From positions 1 to 64,000 of the forward strand of contig NZ_JAOQMX010000020.1 of assembly GCF_025960985.1 (NCBI RefSeq): 64,000 nucleotides of DNA, given 5' to 3'. Made by a program: the position numbers and the translations under genes. Every line of letters starts with the position of its first letter. Position 1 is the first letter of the stretch. Shown in pieces: positions 41,910 through 53,700 of the stretch. The stretch comes from Flavobacterium psychraerolatum. Lineage in GTDB: Bacteria; Bacteroidota; Bacteroidia; Flavobacteriales; Flavobacteriaceae. The notes beneath the pieces are model-generated. The model ran no database searches. It was not told the origin of the DNA and saw only the letters and a list, made by a program, of their open reading frames with translations.

Positions 41910-42872
41910 ATGAAACGAATCACTTGCCTTTTTTCTTTTTTACTGCTTTTGAATAGTTGTGACGATGGAAACCTCGTTCAAGAAAATATCGACTTCGAAG
42001 ATTACACTACTCAAAACTGCTCCACAAATGATCTTATTTATAAGATCAACGATAAAGAAGCGCTAATACTAGAAATACCTTCAACCAATTTTACAAGCGA
42101 GCCAACTACTAGCAATTCTCCTACGACCTTATCAATTAGCTCTACAAGCAACCGAGTAGTGTATCGTTTTTATAACGGAATTGTAGGCGCTGATAATATT
42201 TGTGAAACCATACAACCTGCTACTCCAATTATTACAGACCAATGGACGGCGACTTCAGGAACTATTGAAATTACAACATCAGCAACCAAAGAAGCAGGAA
42301 CACTTACTGGGAGCACAAAAATTACGGGCTATAGTCACTATATCAATCTAAAAAATATAACTTTTGCCATCAATAATGGAGAGCAAAAGTATGCTTCTTT
42401 ACCTTTTGGAACCTATACAACCACTGCAACCGCTTTACCTTTTAACTTTGAAAAGGTACTTACCAAATGTAGCAGTTCTAATATACTGTATGACTATAAG
42501 GGCTTCGAAGCTATTATGCTTGATATTGATCCTACTTTAATAGTTAATGCTGTTACCCCTGCAGGAACACCTAGAACAGGGCTGATAGGAACAACAACAA
42601 ATAAACTGACGTATCGCTATTTTTCCGGACTCTTGAGTGCTGATTATTTTTGCAATACAACCACTCCAACTACGCCCATTTTGAGTCAGGAATGGAATGG
42701 AGTTGCAGGCGTAAGCGGTGTAAGTGGTATTATCGAAGTAACTACAACTACCAATGGACCCAACGCTTTTACACATACTATCACACTCAAAAAAGCAACT
42801 TTACAGAAAAGTAATAACAGCTTTATATTGGGAGATTCTTATATTCTAGGGGAGCTTACCACTACAAATTAA
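41910..42872 (+). CDS. Lipoprotein with an internal duplication
   Basis: A 320-residue lipoprotein: signal peptide with lipobox LLLNSC, Cys at about residue 17. The mature part is two related halves. The first has KINDKEALILEIP, RVVYRFYNGIVGADNICETI and QWTATSGTIEITT. The second has YDYKGFEAIMLDID, KLTYRYFSGLLSADYFCNTT and EWNGVAGVSG, then IIEVTTT. Each half is about 140 residues of predicted beta structure with a few Cys. I do not recognise the family. It is transcribed divergently from the cysteine desulfurase and ends in a terminator. Confidence 0.75.
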   Translation: MKRITCLFSFLLLLNSCDDGNLVQENIDFEDYTTQNCSTNDLIYKINDKEALILEIPSTNFTSEPTTSNSPTTLSISSTSNRVVYRFYNGIVGADNICETIQPATPIITDQWTATSGTIEITTSATKEAGTLTGSTKITGYSHYINLKNITFAINNGEQKYASLPFGTYTTTATALPFNFEKVLTKCSSSNILYDYKGFEAIMLDIDPTLIVNAVTPAGTPRTGLIGTTTNKLTYRYFSGLLSADYFCNTTTPTTPILSQEWNGVAGVSGVSGIIEVTTTTNGPNAFTHTITLKKATLQKSNNSFILGDSYILGELTTTN

Positions 42873-42898
42873 AAGGTTTTTCAGCACTTTATAATCAA

Positions 42899-42942
42899 AA
42901 AAAAGAGGCTTGTTTTCAATTGAAAACGAGCCTCTTTTTTTT
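42899..42942. terminator. Terminator between convergent genes
   Basis: AAAGAGGCTTGTTTTCA pairs with TGAAAACGAGCCTCTTT with one mismatch, flanked by A and T runs. Confidence 0.88.
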
Positions 42943-42958
42943 ACTTTTAAAGACAATC

Positions 42959-43510
42959 CTATCCTTTATTTTGACGAATAAAAACCTCGGTAGCGCCTTG
43001 CCCATATTTTTGATAATTGGCTTCCTGGAAAGCGATATTATCGTAACGACCTAATAAAAAATCAAGTTCTGCTTTCAGCACTCCTTCACCCACACCATGA
43101 ATAAAAACGATCTTCGGTATTCTATTTTTTATGGCAAATTCAATATGTCTTTTTGCGGTATCTGACTGGATAGTCAAAATATCATAATTTGATAATCCAT
43201 GTCTGCTTTTTACTAATTTTTCGATATGTAAATCAAATTCTGGAGCTGGTTGTTCATTTCTATTTTTACGTTCTTTGACAAAAGAACGTGGTTTTGGGAC
43301 CTCCTTCTCTTTTTGAATAGCACTTACATTAATTATTTTAATAGAATTATCTAAACTACTGGAATCGTTATTTTTAATAAGCTCGTTGACAAAATACGTC
43401 ATCACGAATCCATCCGTAGTTTCTACAGTAACCTCTTTATCTTTTACTGAGAGCACTACTCCATCTATTGCATCATCCAGTACTGAAACCTTATCTCCTT
43501 TATTGAACAT
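42959..43510 (-). CDS. Smr-domain protein (MutS2-like C-terminus)
   Basis: A 183-residue protein. The first about 60 residues (FNKGDKVSVLDDAIDGVVLS) form a small beta barrel like the KOW-type domain that precedes Smr in MutS2. The C-terminal Smr domain (about 95-183) has FDLHIEKL, the conserved D-x-H start, VFIHGVGEGVLKAEL (H-G-x-G) and a YGQGATEVFI end. Smr domains nick DNA or RNA. The MutS ATPase part is absent, as in stand-alone Smr proteins. Its ATG (43508-43510) overlaps the stop of the small upstream membrane gene, so translation is probably coupled. Confidence 0.88.
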   Translation of the reverse strand: MFNKGDKVSVLDDAIDGVVLSVKDKEVTVETTDGFVMTYFVNELIKNNDSSSLDNSIKIINVSAIQKEKEVPKPRSFVKERKNRNEQPAPEFDLHIEKLVKSRHGLSNYDILTIQSDTAKRHIEFAIKNRIPKIVFIHGVGEGVLKAELDFLLGRYDNIAFQEANYQKYGQGATEVFIRQNKG

Positions 43511-43685
43511 CTTCGTCTTCTTTTTTTTGATTTTTACTTGGCGTTTTAGCACTCAATCGCATCATACCGAACATAAAAACGATTACCGCACCTACCTTCA
43601 AATAGATCATTTGATCACCACCATCTTTCTTTAACAGGAGTACTAGAACAGCCAAAACTACTAGTAAAATTTGAATTATTTTCAT
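43500..43685 (-). CDS. Small membrane protein upstream of the Smr gene
   Basis: A 61-residue protein with two hydrophobic segments (IIQILLVVLAVLVLLL at 3-18 and LKVGAVIVFMFGMMRL at 29-44) separated by KKDGGDQ, and a charged tail. It overlaps the Smr gene by 11 bases, so the two form an operon. The conserved-looking layout and coupling make it a real gene despite its size. The function is unknown. Confidence 0.7.
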   Translation of the reverse strand: MKIIQILLVVLAVLVLLLKKDGGDQMIYLKVGAVIVFMFGMMRLSAKTPSKNQKKEDEDVQ

Positions 43686-44109
43686 TTAATTTTAATCTGA
43701 ATCCAAAAATAGTAAATTAAAACTAAATCTAATATTTTAACCGTTACTACTTCGTTACATCTTATAAAGTCTCTTGTTTTAATATTTTTTTTTCAAAACT
43801 AAAAAAGGACTATTTTACAATTCAGCCCATGCTTTTTTAAAGCTTTAATTCAAGCAAAAAGAAGAATCAAATAGATTTTCAGAAAAAGGCCTTATTATCA
43901 TTTCCAAAATCTTATTTTAATTCCTAAGGGTTAATTAAAAATAGTTCAATATATTTGTGAAGCATAATTTAAGAGTAGATTTAAAATGCCATCAAAATAC
44001 TTCTTTAGTCCGAATCAATTTTCATTACAAATACATTTTCATTGCTGCTGATGTGACTAAAAAAAACTCCTTTTATATTTTTATATACTAACCTTTCAAT
44101 CCCATAATC
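43686..44109. other. Divergent intergenic region
   Basis: About 420 AT-rich bases between the small membrane protein and cysE. The -7 box at 43950-43957 is the only clear signal. No coding frame seen. Confidence 0.5.
43950..43957 (+). promoter_or_regulatory. Candidate -7 box of cysE-cysM
   Basis: TATATTTG, a full TAnnTTTG match. The 150-base distance to the cysE ATG would leave a long leader, which could hold regulation, but no known riboswitch fold was recognised. Confidence 0.45.
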
Positions 44110-44901
44110 ATGACAAAAGATCTGATTATCCAAAATATTGGGTCGCTCAAAAGCCACTTAAATATCAACTACGGTATTAAAACTAAAACCGAAGCTTTTA
44201 CCGAAAAAATTTTTTATACCTTATTTGACTCAAAAGCCGAGTTAAATCAGAGTATTGACGAACTCGAAAATCAATTCAAAGAAATCTCTAAGATTGCATG
44301 TAAGAAACCTCAAAATCTATGCGATTCCATTTGGGAAAAATTCTTATCGAGATTACCATCTGTTCTTGAAAAATTAAATCAAGATGCTACTTTTATCCTT
44401 GAGAATGATCCTGCCTCCAATAGTATAGAAGAAGTTTACCTTGGTTATCCTGGATTTTATGCTATAGCCATTTACCGATTAAGCCATGAATTATACATCT
44501 TAGATTTATTACTATTCTCTAGACTTATGAGCGAATACGCCCATAAAATTACTGGAACAGATATTCATGCTGGTGCTCAAATAGAATCTCCTTTCTTTAT
44601 TGATCATGCTACAGGAATCGTAATTGGTGAAACCACAGTAATCAAAAAACGGGTAAAGATTTATCAAGGAGTCACCTTAGGAGCCTTGAGTGTAAGCAAA
44701 GACATGAAAGATGCTAAGCGACACCCAACAGTTGAAGAAAATGTTTGCATTTATGCAAATGCTACAATCCTAGGAGGAGAAACTACGATTGGAAAAGATA
44801 GCGTGGTTGGGGGGAATGCTTGGGTAACCAAATCCATTCCAGCAAAATCGATTGTATTGAATACTACAACGACCGAAGTAAAAGTTAAAGAAATGAGATA
44901 A
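44110..44901 (+). CDS. cysE: Serine O-acetyltransferase
   Basis: A 263-residue enzyme that makes O-acetylserine from serine and acetyl-CoA, the first step of cysteine synthesis. The N-terminal helical domain is followed by LGYPGFYAIAIYRLSHELYI and a left-handed beta-helix of hexapeptide repeats (from GTDIHAGAQIESPFFIDHAT to TILGGETTIGKDSVVGG). The His-Asp pair in IDHATG is the catalytic site. The length and long N-terminus are those of the EpsC type. cysM follows 85 bases on in the same direction and uses the product. Confidence 0.93.
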   Translation: MTKDLIIQNIGSLKSHLNINYGIKTKTEAFTEKIFYTLFDSKAELNQSIDELENQFKEISKIACKKPQNLCDSIWEKFLSRLPSVLEKLNQDATFILENDPASNSIEEVYLGYPGFYAIAIYRLSHELYILDLLLFSRLMSEYAHKITGTDIHAGAQIESPFFIDHATGIVIGETTVIKKRVKIYQGVTLGALSVSKDMKDAKRHPTVEENVCIYANATILGGETTIGKDSVVGGNAWVTKSIPAKSIVLNTTTTEVKVKEMR

Positions 44902-44986
44902 AGAACAATTAAAATATTAGAATAGTTCTTTTCTAGATATTTACTTGTTGCTACCTCTGTTCAAATAATATTATAATTAAAACAAT

Positions 44987-45874
44987 ATGAAGCCTCAAAA
45001 ATTAATTGACTTAATAGGCAATACGCCATTAGTAGAATCTGTCAATTTGGTTCAAAATAAAAATGTAAAACTACTTTTAAAACTAGAGGGTAATAACCCT
45101 GGAGGAAGTGTAAAAGACAGAGCTGCATATTACATGATCAAAGGTGCTATGGATCGTGGCGAAATTAAAAAAGGAGACAAACTAATCGAAGCTACTAGTG
45201 GAAACACCGGAATAGCACTTGCTATGATAGCTCAAATTCTGGGTATCGACATCGAACTTGTTCTCCCTGAAAACTCAACCAAAGAACGTACACAAACAAT
45301 GCGAGCGTATGGTGCTACTGTAATTTTGACACCAGCCGAAACAGGAATCATTGGTTCTAGAGATTATGCTGATAAAAAAGTAGCCGAAGGTGGTTACCTT
45401 ATGTTAAACCAGTTTGCAAATGACGATAACTGGAAAGCCCACTACAACAGTACAGGCCCTGAAATATGGAGAGATACAGAGGGTACTGTAACACATTTTG
45501 TTTCGGCAATGGGAACTACTGGAACCATCATGGGAACCTCTACTTATTTAAAAGAACAAAACCCAGCCATTCAAATTGTGGGAGCGCAGCCAAGTGATGG
45601 TTCTCAAATTCCAGGAATTCGAAAATGGCCAAAAGAATATTTACCAAAAATTTTCGATCCATCGAAAGTAGATCAAACTGTTGATGTATCAGAAGAAGAA
45701 GCTCGTAAAATGACCAAACGTCTGGCTACTGAAGAAGGTGTTTTTGCTGGAATGAGTAGTGGAGGATCTGTAGCTGTTGCCGTGAAGATTGCCGAACAGC
45801 TAGAATCTGGTGTGATTGTTGCCATAATATGCGACCGCGGTGACCGTTACTTATCCTCTGATTTATTTGATTAG
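44987..45874 (+). CDS. cysM: Cysteine synthase B
   Basis: A 295-residue PLP enzyme that replaces the acetyl group of O-acetylserine with sulfide to give cysteine. LIGNTPLVE is the N-terminal signature, and Lys43 in GGSVKDRAAYYM carries PLP. TSGNTGIALAM binds the substrate carboxylate, and GTTGTIMGTSTYL holds the PLP phosphate. The short C-terminus and PEN-STKERTQTMRAYGA stretch favour CysM over CysK. It follows cysE, forming a complete two-step cysteine pathway. Confidence 0.94.
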   Translation: MKPQKLIDLIGNTPLVESVNLVQNKNVKLLLKLEGNNPGGSVKDRAAYYMIKGAMDRGEIKKGDKLIEATSGNTGIALAMIAQILGIDIELVLPENSTKERTQTMRAYGATVILTPAETGIIGSRDYADKKVAEGGYLMLNQFANDDNWKAHYNSTGPEIWRDTEGTVTHFVSAMGTTGTIMGTSTYLKEQNPAIQIVGAQPSDGSQIPGIRKWPKEYLPKIFDPSKVDQTVDVSEEEARKMTKRLATEEGVFAGMSSGGSVAVAVKIAEQLESGVIVAIICDRGDRYLSSDLFD

Positions 45875-45996
45875 ATCTTTATTTATGACTAAATCTTTAT
45901 GATTAGAAATAATTATTGTAAAGAATTAGCATAATTAAAATTGATGATGGAAAACAGTATTAATATTTACAACTGCTTTCGAAAAAATAGTAAAAC

Positions 45997-46031
45997 AAAA
46001 CAAGGCGCTAGAAAACTAGCGCCTTGTTTAT
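45997..46031. terminator. Terminator between cysM and the OsmC gene
   Basis: AACAAGGCGCTAG pairs perfectly with CTAGCGCCTTGTT around AAAA. Confidence 0.9.
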
Positions 46032-46051
46032 TATATTGTAACCTGTGTGAA

Positions 46052-46462
46052 TTATACCAAAGTAGCTTCAGAGGTTATGGCAGTATTAAATAATTTTGAA
46101 ATAGGACAATTATCTTCCGCTTTTTTGACTAACGATTGAAACTCCTCTTCAGCAATTCCTTCAATTTTTGCTTGCACAATTAGATGCGAACCAGTAATAG
46201 TTCCGTCAATTAAGTTGATTACGCATTTCGTCTCAATACTTCCAATTTCAAAACCAGCCTCAGTTATAAAAGCTGACAATTGCATTGTGAAGCATCCTGA
46301 ATGTGCAGCTGCAACCAATTCTTCTGGATTAGTACCAACACCTTCTTCGAATCGAGATTTAAAAGAGTATTGCGTGTTTTGTAAAGTTTTACTTTGAGTT
46401 GTTATTTTCCCAGCTCCTTCTTTCAAGGAACCGTTCCATACAGCGGTGGCATGTCTTTTCAT
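46052..46462 (-). CDS. OsmC/Ohr-family peroxiredoxin
   Basis: A 136-residue thiol peroxidase for organic hydroperoxides. The first Cys is in [14 protein letters not shown] (about residue 57), and the second in [11 protein letters not shown] (about 119), the conserved pair. The start [19 protein letters not shown] and [16 protein letters not shown] are typical of the OsmC branch. It is monocistronic and ends in a shared terminator. Confidence 0.93.
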   Translation of the reverse strand: MKRHATAVWNGSLKEGAGKITTQSKTLQNTQYSFKSRFEEGVGTNPEELVAAAHSGCFTMQLSAFITEAGFEIGSIETKCVINLIDGTITGSHLIVQAKIEGIAEEEFQSLVKKAEDNCPISKLFNTAITSEATLV

Positions 46463-46634
46463 TGTTTGTGTTTTTTATGTTCTCTCAAATATAAGTATTT
46501 CTAAAATAGCACTTTGATTTCTGATTTTCTTTTAATTAAATTTTATGACCTTTTCTTGGCAATGCCCTCATTTTTATGGCAGCGTAGTACTCTATATTCT
46601 CCTATTAAATCCTGTTCATTTGGTCGTAATGTAG

Positions 46635-46642
46635 TATGTTTG
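46635..46642 (+). promoter_or_regulatory. Candidate -7 box of the GDSL hydrolase gene
   Basis: TATGTTTG, a full TAnnTTTG match about 90 bases before the ATG. Confidence 0.45.
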
Positions 46643-46731
46643 CTTTAGTATCAATTCACCTTGTTTACAAAACAAATAAGGAGTAAAAAAAGTAGCGTCA
46701 ACACGATACTTTTAAACAAATCAACTGCAGC

Positions 46732-47376
46732 ATGGGACAAAATTTACAATCGCAAGACTGGCCCTATTTAAGCCGATATAAAGAGGAGAACCTACGTTTA
46801 CAAAATGAACCCAAAACAACAAACAGAGTCGTTTTTATAGGAGATTCTATTACAGAATTTTGGAGTAAAGAGCAGGCTGATTTTTTTTCGAACAAAAACT
46901 ATGTCAACAGAGGTATCAGTGGGCAAACTAGTCCTCAAATTTTATTGCGTTTTAGAGCCGATGTTGTTTTGCTCCAACCTAAAGTAGTTATTATTCTCGC
47001 GGGTGGTAATGATATTGCAGGGAATACAGGCGAATCGTCCCTAGAGATGATCCTGAACAATATTCAATCAATGATCGAAATAGCCAAAGCAAACCACCTT
47101 TCGATCGTATTGTGCTCACTTTTACCCGCTAATTTTTTTTATTGGATGCCCAAAAAGCAACCTGCAAAAACAATAATTGCTTTTAACCAGCTCCTACGTG
47201 AATGCGCGAACAGGAACAACTTACCATTTGTAGATTATTATACAGCACTTGTAGACGACAACCTTGGATTACCTCCAAAATTCTCAGAAGATGGCGTACA
47301 TCCAAACGCAAATGGCTACCGCATAATGCAACCATTAATTGAAGAGGTAGTTAACAAACTTATAACAATCGCTTAG
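46732..47376 (+). CDS. SGNH/GDSL hydrolase
   Basis: A 214-residue esterase/lipase-type enzyme. Block I is VVFIGDSITEFW, with the catalytic Ser about residue 40. Block II contributes the Gly in GISGQTSP, block III is ILAGGNDIAGN, and block V is EDGVHPNANGY with the catalytic Asp and His. The substrate may be an acetylated sugar, phospholipid or peptidoglycan ester. Many relatives carry a signal peptide, while here the frame starts MGQNLQSQDWPYLSRY with none. Sequence before the ATG stays open for about a dozen codons without a start, so the protein is cytoplasmic or its 5' end was lost. Confidence 0.88.
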   Translation: MGQNLQSQDWPYLSRYKEENLRLQNEPKTTNRVVFIGDSITEFWSKEQADFFSNKNYVNRGISGQTSPQILLRFRADVVLLQPKVVIILAGGNDIAGNTGESSLEMILNNIQSMIEIAKANHLSIVLCSLLPANFFYWMPKKQPAKTIIAFNQLLRECANRNNLPFVDYYTALVDDNLGLPPKFSEDGVHPNANGYRIMQPLIEEVVNKLITIA

Positions 47377-47771
47377 TAATAGCGTACTACTTGACAATTT
47401 ACTACAAGTAAACACTTTAATTATCAACCTCCTACAATACGCTAACTACTACGTCTAAGTCATATCCCATAAAGTAAATTAAGTTTTATTACCTAAATAA
47501 ATAAAACTTGACGACAGTAAACGCTAAAAAGTGGAAAAAAAGTACCTCAATCGTATAATTTTTCAGCTATAACCATTTTTACACAAGAAAAAGGTGTTAA
47601 ATTAAGATTATTTTAAGAAATAGTGCTTCGGTTACAAGGTTTGAAGGGAGTAAATTATTAACTTTACGTGTAAAATTGTAAAACATTTAACACTTTTTAG
47701 AAAAGAATTTGGTTCTGTTTTACATTATTATAGAAAACGTACAAAAAATTGCATCCTTTATACCTACTACC
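47377..47771. other. Intergenic before the giant gene
   Basis: About 395 AT-rich bases. No gene, no strong hairpin and no full TAnnTTTG box close to the start codon was found. Confidence 0.5.
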
Positions 47772-50700
47772 ATGATTAAAAAATACTTATATATTTTTTT
47801 CATTTCGATCTTGACCTCACATGCTACTTATTCACAATTAAGTGATTTGCATTATTTGCCACCATTGAAACAAAGCTCTAATAGACAAGCGGTTGTCCAA
47901 CAAGCGTTTTATTTATCAACCCCCGAGGCAACTCCTTTTACGGTGCAAGTTTTTCAAGGTACAGGAACAACTGCTGTGGCTACTTTAACCGTTTCTAATG
48001 GCAGTCCCGTAAAATATGATTTAGCAGATGGTGATAATAATATTACACTGGTAACAAATGTAAATACAGGAGAGAGATTAACCAATAGTGGACTGCGATT
48101 TGTTGCCGCTAGTGGAAAAAAATTCTATGTGAATTATCGTGGTAGATCAGGAGCTCAAGCCACTTCGTTAACTTCAAAAGGAAGGCAAGCACTTGGTAAA
48201 GAATTTAAATGGGGAGGAATTCCGAATAGGGCCAATAATGCTTCTTTGACCAATACTTTAGGAATTATGGCTACTACTAATGGTACCGTGGTCACCATTA
48301 AAGGTTATGATCCAAATTGTGTCTTTAGAAAAGGAAATACTAGAGGTGCAATCACAGATGATATATTAACTATTAATTTGGATGCAGGAGAGTCTTTTGT
48401 CTTAGAGGCATCACCAAACGAAGCAGAAGCCAATAGAGATGGTTGGTTAGGAGCTTCGATTAGCGCCACACAAAATATTGCTATTAGTAATGGGGGATTA
48501 AATGTAGGAATCAGGGCAGGCTCAGGCTCGCGAGATGCTGCTATTGATCAACCAGTTCCTCAGAATATCGTAGGTCGTGATTATGTATTCGTACGTGGAA
48601 ACGGAACTGATGAAACTGAATTTCCTATCATCATAGGAACTCAAAACGGAACCGATATTTTTGTTAACGGATCTTCCACTCCTATTGCAACAATAAATAA
48701 TGGGGAATATTTTGAAATTCCAGGAAGCAATTATTCCTCAGGCAATATTGGTGCCAATATGACTGTGATTACTTCAAAGGAAGCATATGCTTATCAATGT
48801 TTAGCTGGTTCTAGTGGTATACAAACTATTGGACTTAATTTTATTGCTCCTGTTAACTGTTTGCTTCCTGATAATTTGAGCAACATACCCGATATTAGAG
48901 ATGTAGCAAATTTAAATTTTACGGGGGGAATTACAATTCTTGCCTCTACTTCTACTCCAAATAGTAATATCACTGTTACTGATGGTTCAGGAGTCGTTGC
49001 GTTACCAGCACCTACAAATGCTGCGGGATTACCTTGGAAGTCCTTTTTTGTCTCCAACTTAACAGGGAATGTGTCCGTTCAATCAACAGGTCCTATTGCC
49101 GTTGGTTTTATAGGAGTAAATAATAATGCAGGTATTGCAGGATATTTTTCTGGTTTTGATACTGTACCTGTTGTTGATTTAGAAATCACAGGTGGTGGCT
49201 GTTTACCAGGTTCAGATCTAAAAGAGCTATCGGGAAGTTTTGATGCCTACCAATGGTTTAAAGACAATACTATAATTCCAGGTGCTACTTCTAACATATA
49301 TACCCCTTCAACTCCAGGTGATTTTTTTGTAAGAGTAACCAAAGGAGGGTGTACTTATGATTCCTCTATATTATCAGCTTATAATTGCGACCCTGAAATT
49401 ATTTTGACTAAAACAGTTGATAAAAGTAATGTCCTCGAAGGTGACACCGTAATTTTTAAAGTGAGTGTAAAAAGCTTAGGTGTAAATCCTGTAACCAATC
49501 TAGTTATAAACGATTTGCTACCGGCAGAACTTTCATTTGTTTCTGCGACAGCTGTGCACGGAACTTGGACTGCACCTAATTGGAATATTGGAACAATGAC
49601 CAGCGGTGAAGTATTTACTATTTTTATTACTGCAAAAGTTAATGAGGTCACTGCTAGTTCAACGGTTATCAATACCGTTTCTAATACCGAAGATATACCT
49701 GAGGCAGATGTACAAGTAGACGATGATACAGAACCTATCAATATCACTAATAGCGAAATTGATGTAACTAAGACTTCTCTGGCAGCAGCTGATGGAAGTT
49801 ATGATACTGTGGGTGAAATTATCAATTATACCATTGTTGTCAAAAATACGGGTGATACTAACTTGACCAATATTACACTTACAGATCCAAAGGCAGATAC
49901 AGGAAGTATATCACCATCATCTGTAGCGACTTTGGCAATAGGTGCTTCAACAACATTTACTGCAACCCATACAATAACTCAGGCAGATATTGAAGCTGGA
50001 CAAGTAGTAAATCAGGCTACAGCCAAAGCTACATTATCAAACGGTTATGTGATTTCAGATGTATCCGATGATCCTACCAATGCAACTAGCACCACTAATG
50101 ATCCTACGGTTACTCCAATTATCCAGAAAGGAAAATTAGTTTTAGAGAAGATCGCACAACCTGCAGCTGATGGCCTTTACGACAACTTAGGTGAAAAAAT
50201 TAATTACGAAATAAGAGTTATCAATACGGGAAATGTAAGTCTAAATAATATCACTGTAACCGATCCAAATGCAGATACTGGAACTATCCTTCCTGCTGTT
50301 TTAGCAAACTTACCGGCTGGAGAATCTGCAGTTTTCTCAGCAAAACACACCATTGTGCAAGCAGATTTTAATGTTGGTAAAGTTTCGAACATAGCCACTG
50401 TTACTGGTACTGAACCAGTAGGCGGAGCTACAATTACAGACCAATCTGACGATCCAACGACCGCTGCACAAAATGATGCTACAGTAGTTTCTGTCCCTGA
50501 AATTGGTAGGCTTGAAGTTACTAAAAGAGATGCAGCCCCTGCAGATGGTAGTTTTGATACTGTGGGTGAAATTATTACTTACACTATCTTTGTAAAAAAT
50601 ACAGGAACGGTCACATTAAAGAATCTGAATATTATTGATTCGAATGCGACAGGGATTATACTAGAATCTACTACAGGCGTAGATGGTGACACTAGTGACA

Positions 50701-53700
50701 AATTTGTAGATGAAATCGACCCAGGAGAAACAGCTACATTTATAGCAACTCATGTTATCAAGCAAATTGATTTAGATAATGGAAAAGTACAAAATACAGC
50801 TACAGCTGGAGCTCAAGACCCCGGCTTAGGAAGTGTTACAGATTTATCTGACGACCCTGATAATCCAAACAATGCAATTGACGATCCTACTATTACTTTG
50901 ATGACTGCTAAACCGTCTTTAATAATTACTAAAGCAGTAAACGATGAATTGAACGTTGCAGCGGGACAGAATCTAACGTATACCTACGTTGTCACAAATA
51001 ATGGTAATATCACTATTGACAATGTTTCTATAAGTGACATACATGTTGCTAATGGCACTTTATCATTGCCTGCTATTCAAAGTACAACAGGAACCGACAA
51101 TGATACTTCAAACAACAAAATCGAAATTTTGGCACCTGGTCAAACAGCTATGTGGACGGCTACTTATTTGGTCAATCAAAATGATATCAACAACCAACAA
51201 GATATTACTAATACCGTAACTGCGACTGGAACACCTAGAAATACTAGCGTGGCTCTTACTAATCCTACCGCTGCAAAAACAGTTACAGTTCATCCTATAG
51301 AAACCATCTGTAGTAATGCTGTACTCAATCATGATTTGACTACTGATGGTCCATTTTCAGGAGCTTCATTTTCTTGGGTTGCTGTTGCAAATGACGAAAT
51401 TACAGGAATATCAACTACAGCAAAAACTACTTCCGTAATTAATGATGCACCTACTAATCAATCTACATTTGATCAAATCGTTCAATATAATATTACTGTT
51501 AAAAATGCAGCTGGAATAACGATAGATACTTATAAATTTTTAGTAACTATTCATCCTGAATTAGAAGTGCCAGAAAATGATAAAATCACCGTACAATGTG
51601 CTTCGGAGATAGTTGAACCTGATGCTCCTATAGTTTTGGATTATCAAGGAGCTTCAGTTACACCTGTAATAACATCTAGTGTGACAGGAGACCAAACGTG
51701 TGAAGGAAGTAAAACATACAAATTTGAATATACGGATTGTGGAAATAATGTTTCAACATATACATATACGTACATAATTGACCGCACAACAGCACCTGCT
51801 ACTATTCCTGCAGATGGCGCAAGTACGGTGGAATGTATTGCAAACGCTACTACTCCAACGCCTCCAACTGGAATCAAAGATGTTTGTGGAACTGATGTTA
51901 CTGCAGTTTTAGCTTCTACGGTAGATTCGCCTGCAACTTTATCTTGTGAAGGAACAAGAACCTATAATTACACCTATACGGATTGTTCTGGTTTGGTTTC
52001 GAATTGGAAATACACCTACACAATTGATCATACAATAGCACCTGCAAGTATTCCTGCAGATGGCGCGAGTACGGTAGAATGTATTGCAAACGCTACTACT
52101 CCAACTCCTCCAACTGGAATCAAAGATGTTTGTGGAACTGATGTTACTGCAGTTTTAGCTTCTACGGTAGATTCGCCTGCAACTTTAACTTGTGAAGGAT
52201 CAAGAACCTATAATTATACCTATACGGATTGTTCTGGTTTGGTTTCGAATTGGAAATATACCTACACAATTGATCATACCATTGCTCCTGCAACTATTCC
52301 TGCAGATGGCGCTAGTACGGTAGAATGTATTGCAAACGCTACAACTCCAACTCCTCCAACTGGAATCAAAGATGTTTGTGAAACTGATGTTACTGCAGTT
52401 TTAGCTTCTACGGTAGATTCGCCTGCAACTTTATCTTGTGAAGGAACAAGAACCTATAATTACACCTATACGGATTGTTCTGGTTTGGTTTCGAATTGGA
52501 AATACACCTACACAATTGATCATACCATTGCTCCTGCAACTATTACTGCAGATGGCGCAAGTACGGTAGAATGTATTGCAAACGCTACTACTCCAACTCC
52601 TCCAACCGGAATCAAAGATGTGTGCGGAACTGATGTTACTGCAGTTTTAGCTTCTACGGTAGATTCGCCTGCAACTTTATCTTGTGAAGGTTCTAGAACA
52701 TACAATTATACTTATACTGATTGTTCTGGTTTAGTTTCGAATTGGAAATATACCTACACAATTGATCATACTATTGCACCTGCAACTATTCCTGCAGATG
52801 GCGCAAGTACGGTAGAATGTATTGCAAACGCTACTACTCCAACTCCTCCAACCGGAATCAAAGATGTGTGCGGAACTGATGTTACTGCAGTTTTAGCTTC
52901 TACGGTAGATTCGCCTACAACTTTATCTTGTGAAGGATCAAGAACCTATAATTATACCTATACGGATTGTTCTGGTTTGGTTTCGAATTGGAAATATACC
53001 TACACAATTGATCATACAATTGCTCCTGCAACTATTCCTGCAGATGGCGCTAGTACGGTGGAATGTATTGCAAACGCTACTACTCCAACGCCTCCAACTG
53101 GAATCAAAGATGTGTGTGGAACTGATGTTATAGCGTTTTTAGATTCTACGGTAGATTCGCCTGCAACTTTATCTTGTGAAGGATCAAGAACCTATAATTA
53201 TACCTATACGGATTGTTCTGGTTTGGTTTCGAATTGGAAATATACCTACACAATTGATCATACCATTGCTCCTGCTACTATTCCTGCAGATGGTGCAAGT
53301 ACGGTAGAATGTATTGCAAACGCTACTACTCCAACTCCTCCAACCGGAATCAAAGATGTTTGTGGAACTGATGTTACTGCAGTTTTAGCTTCTACGGTAG
53401 ATTCGCCTGCAACTTTATCTTGTGAAGGTTCAATAACCTACAATTATACCTATACGGATTGTTCTGGTTTGGTTTCGACTTGGAAATATACCTACACAAT
53501 TGATCATACTATTGCACCTGCAACTATTCCAACAGATGGTGCGAGTACGGTAGAATGTATTGCAAACGCTACTACTCCAACTCCTCCAACTGGAATCAAA
53601 GATGTGTGCGGAACTGATGTTACTGCAGTTTTAGCTTCTACGGTAGATTCGCCTGCAACTGTATCTTGTGAAGGATCAAGAACCTATAATTATACCTATA

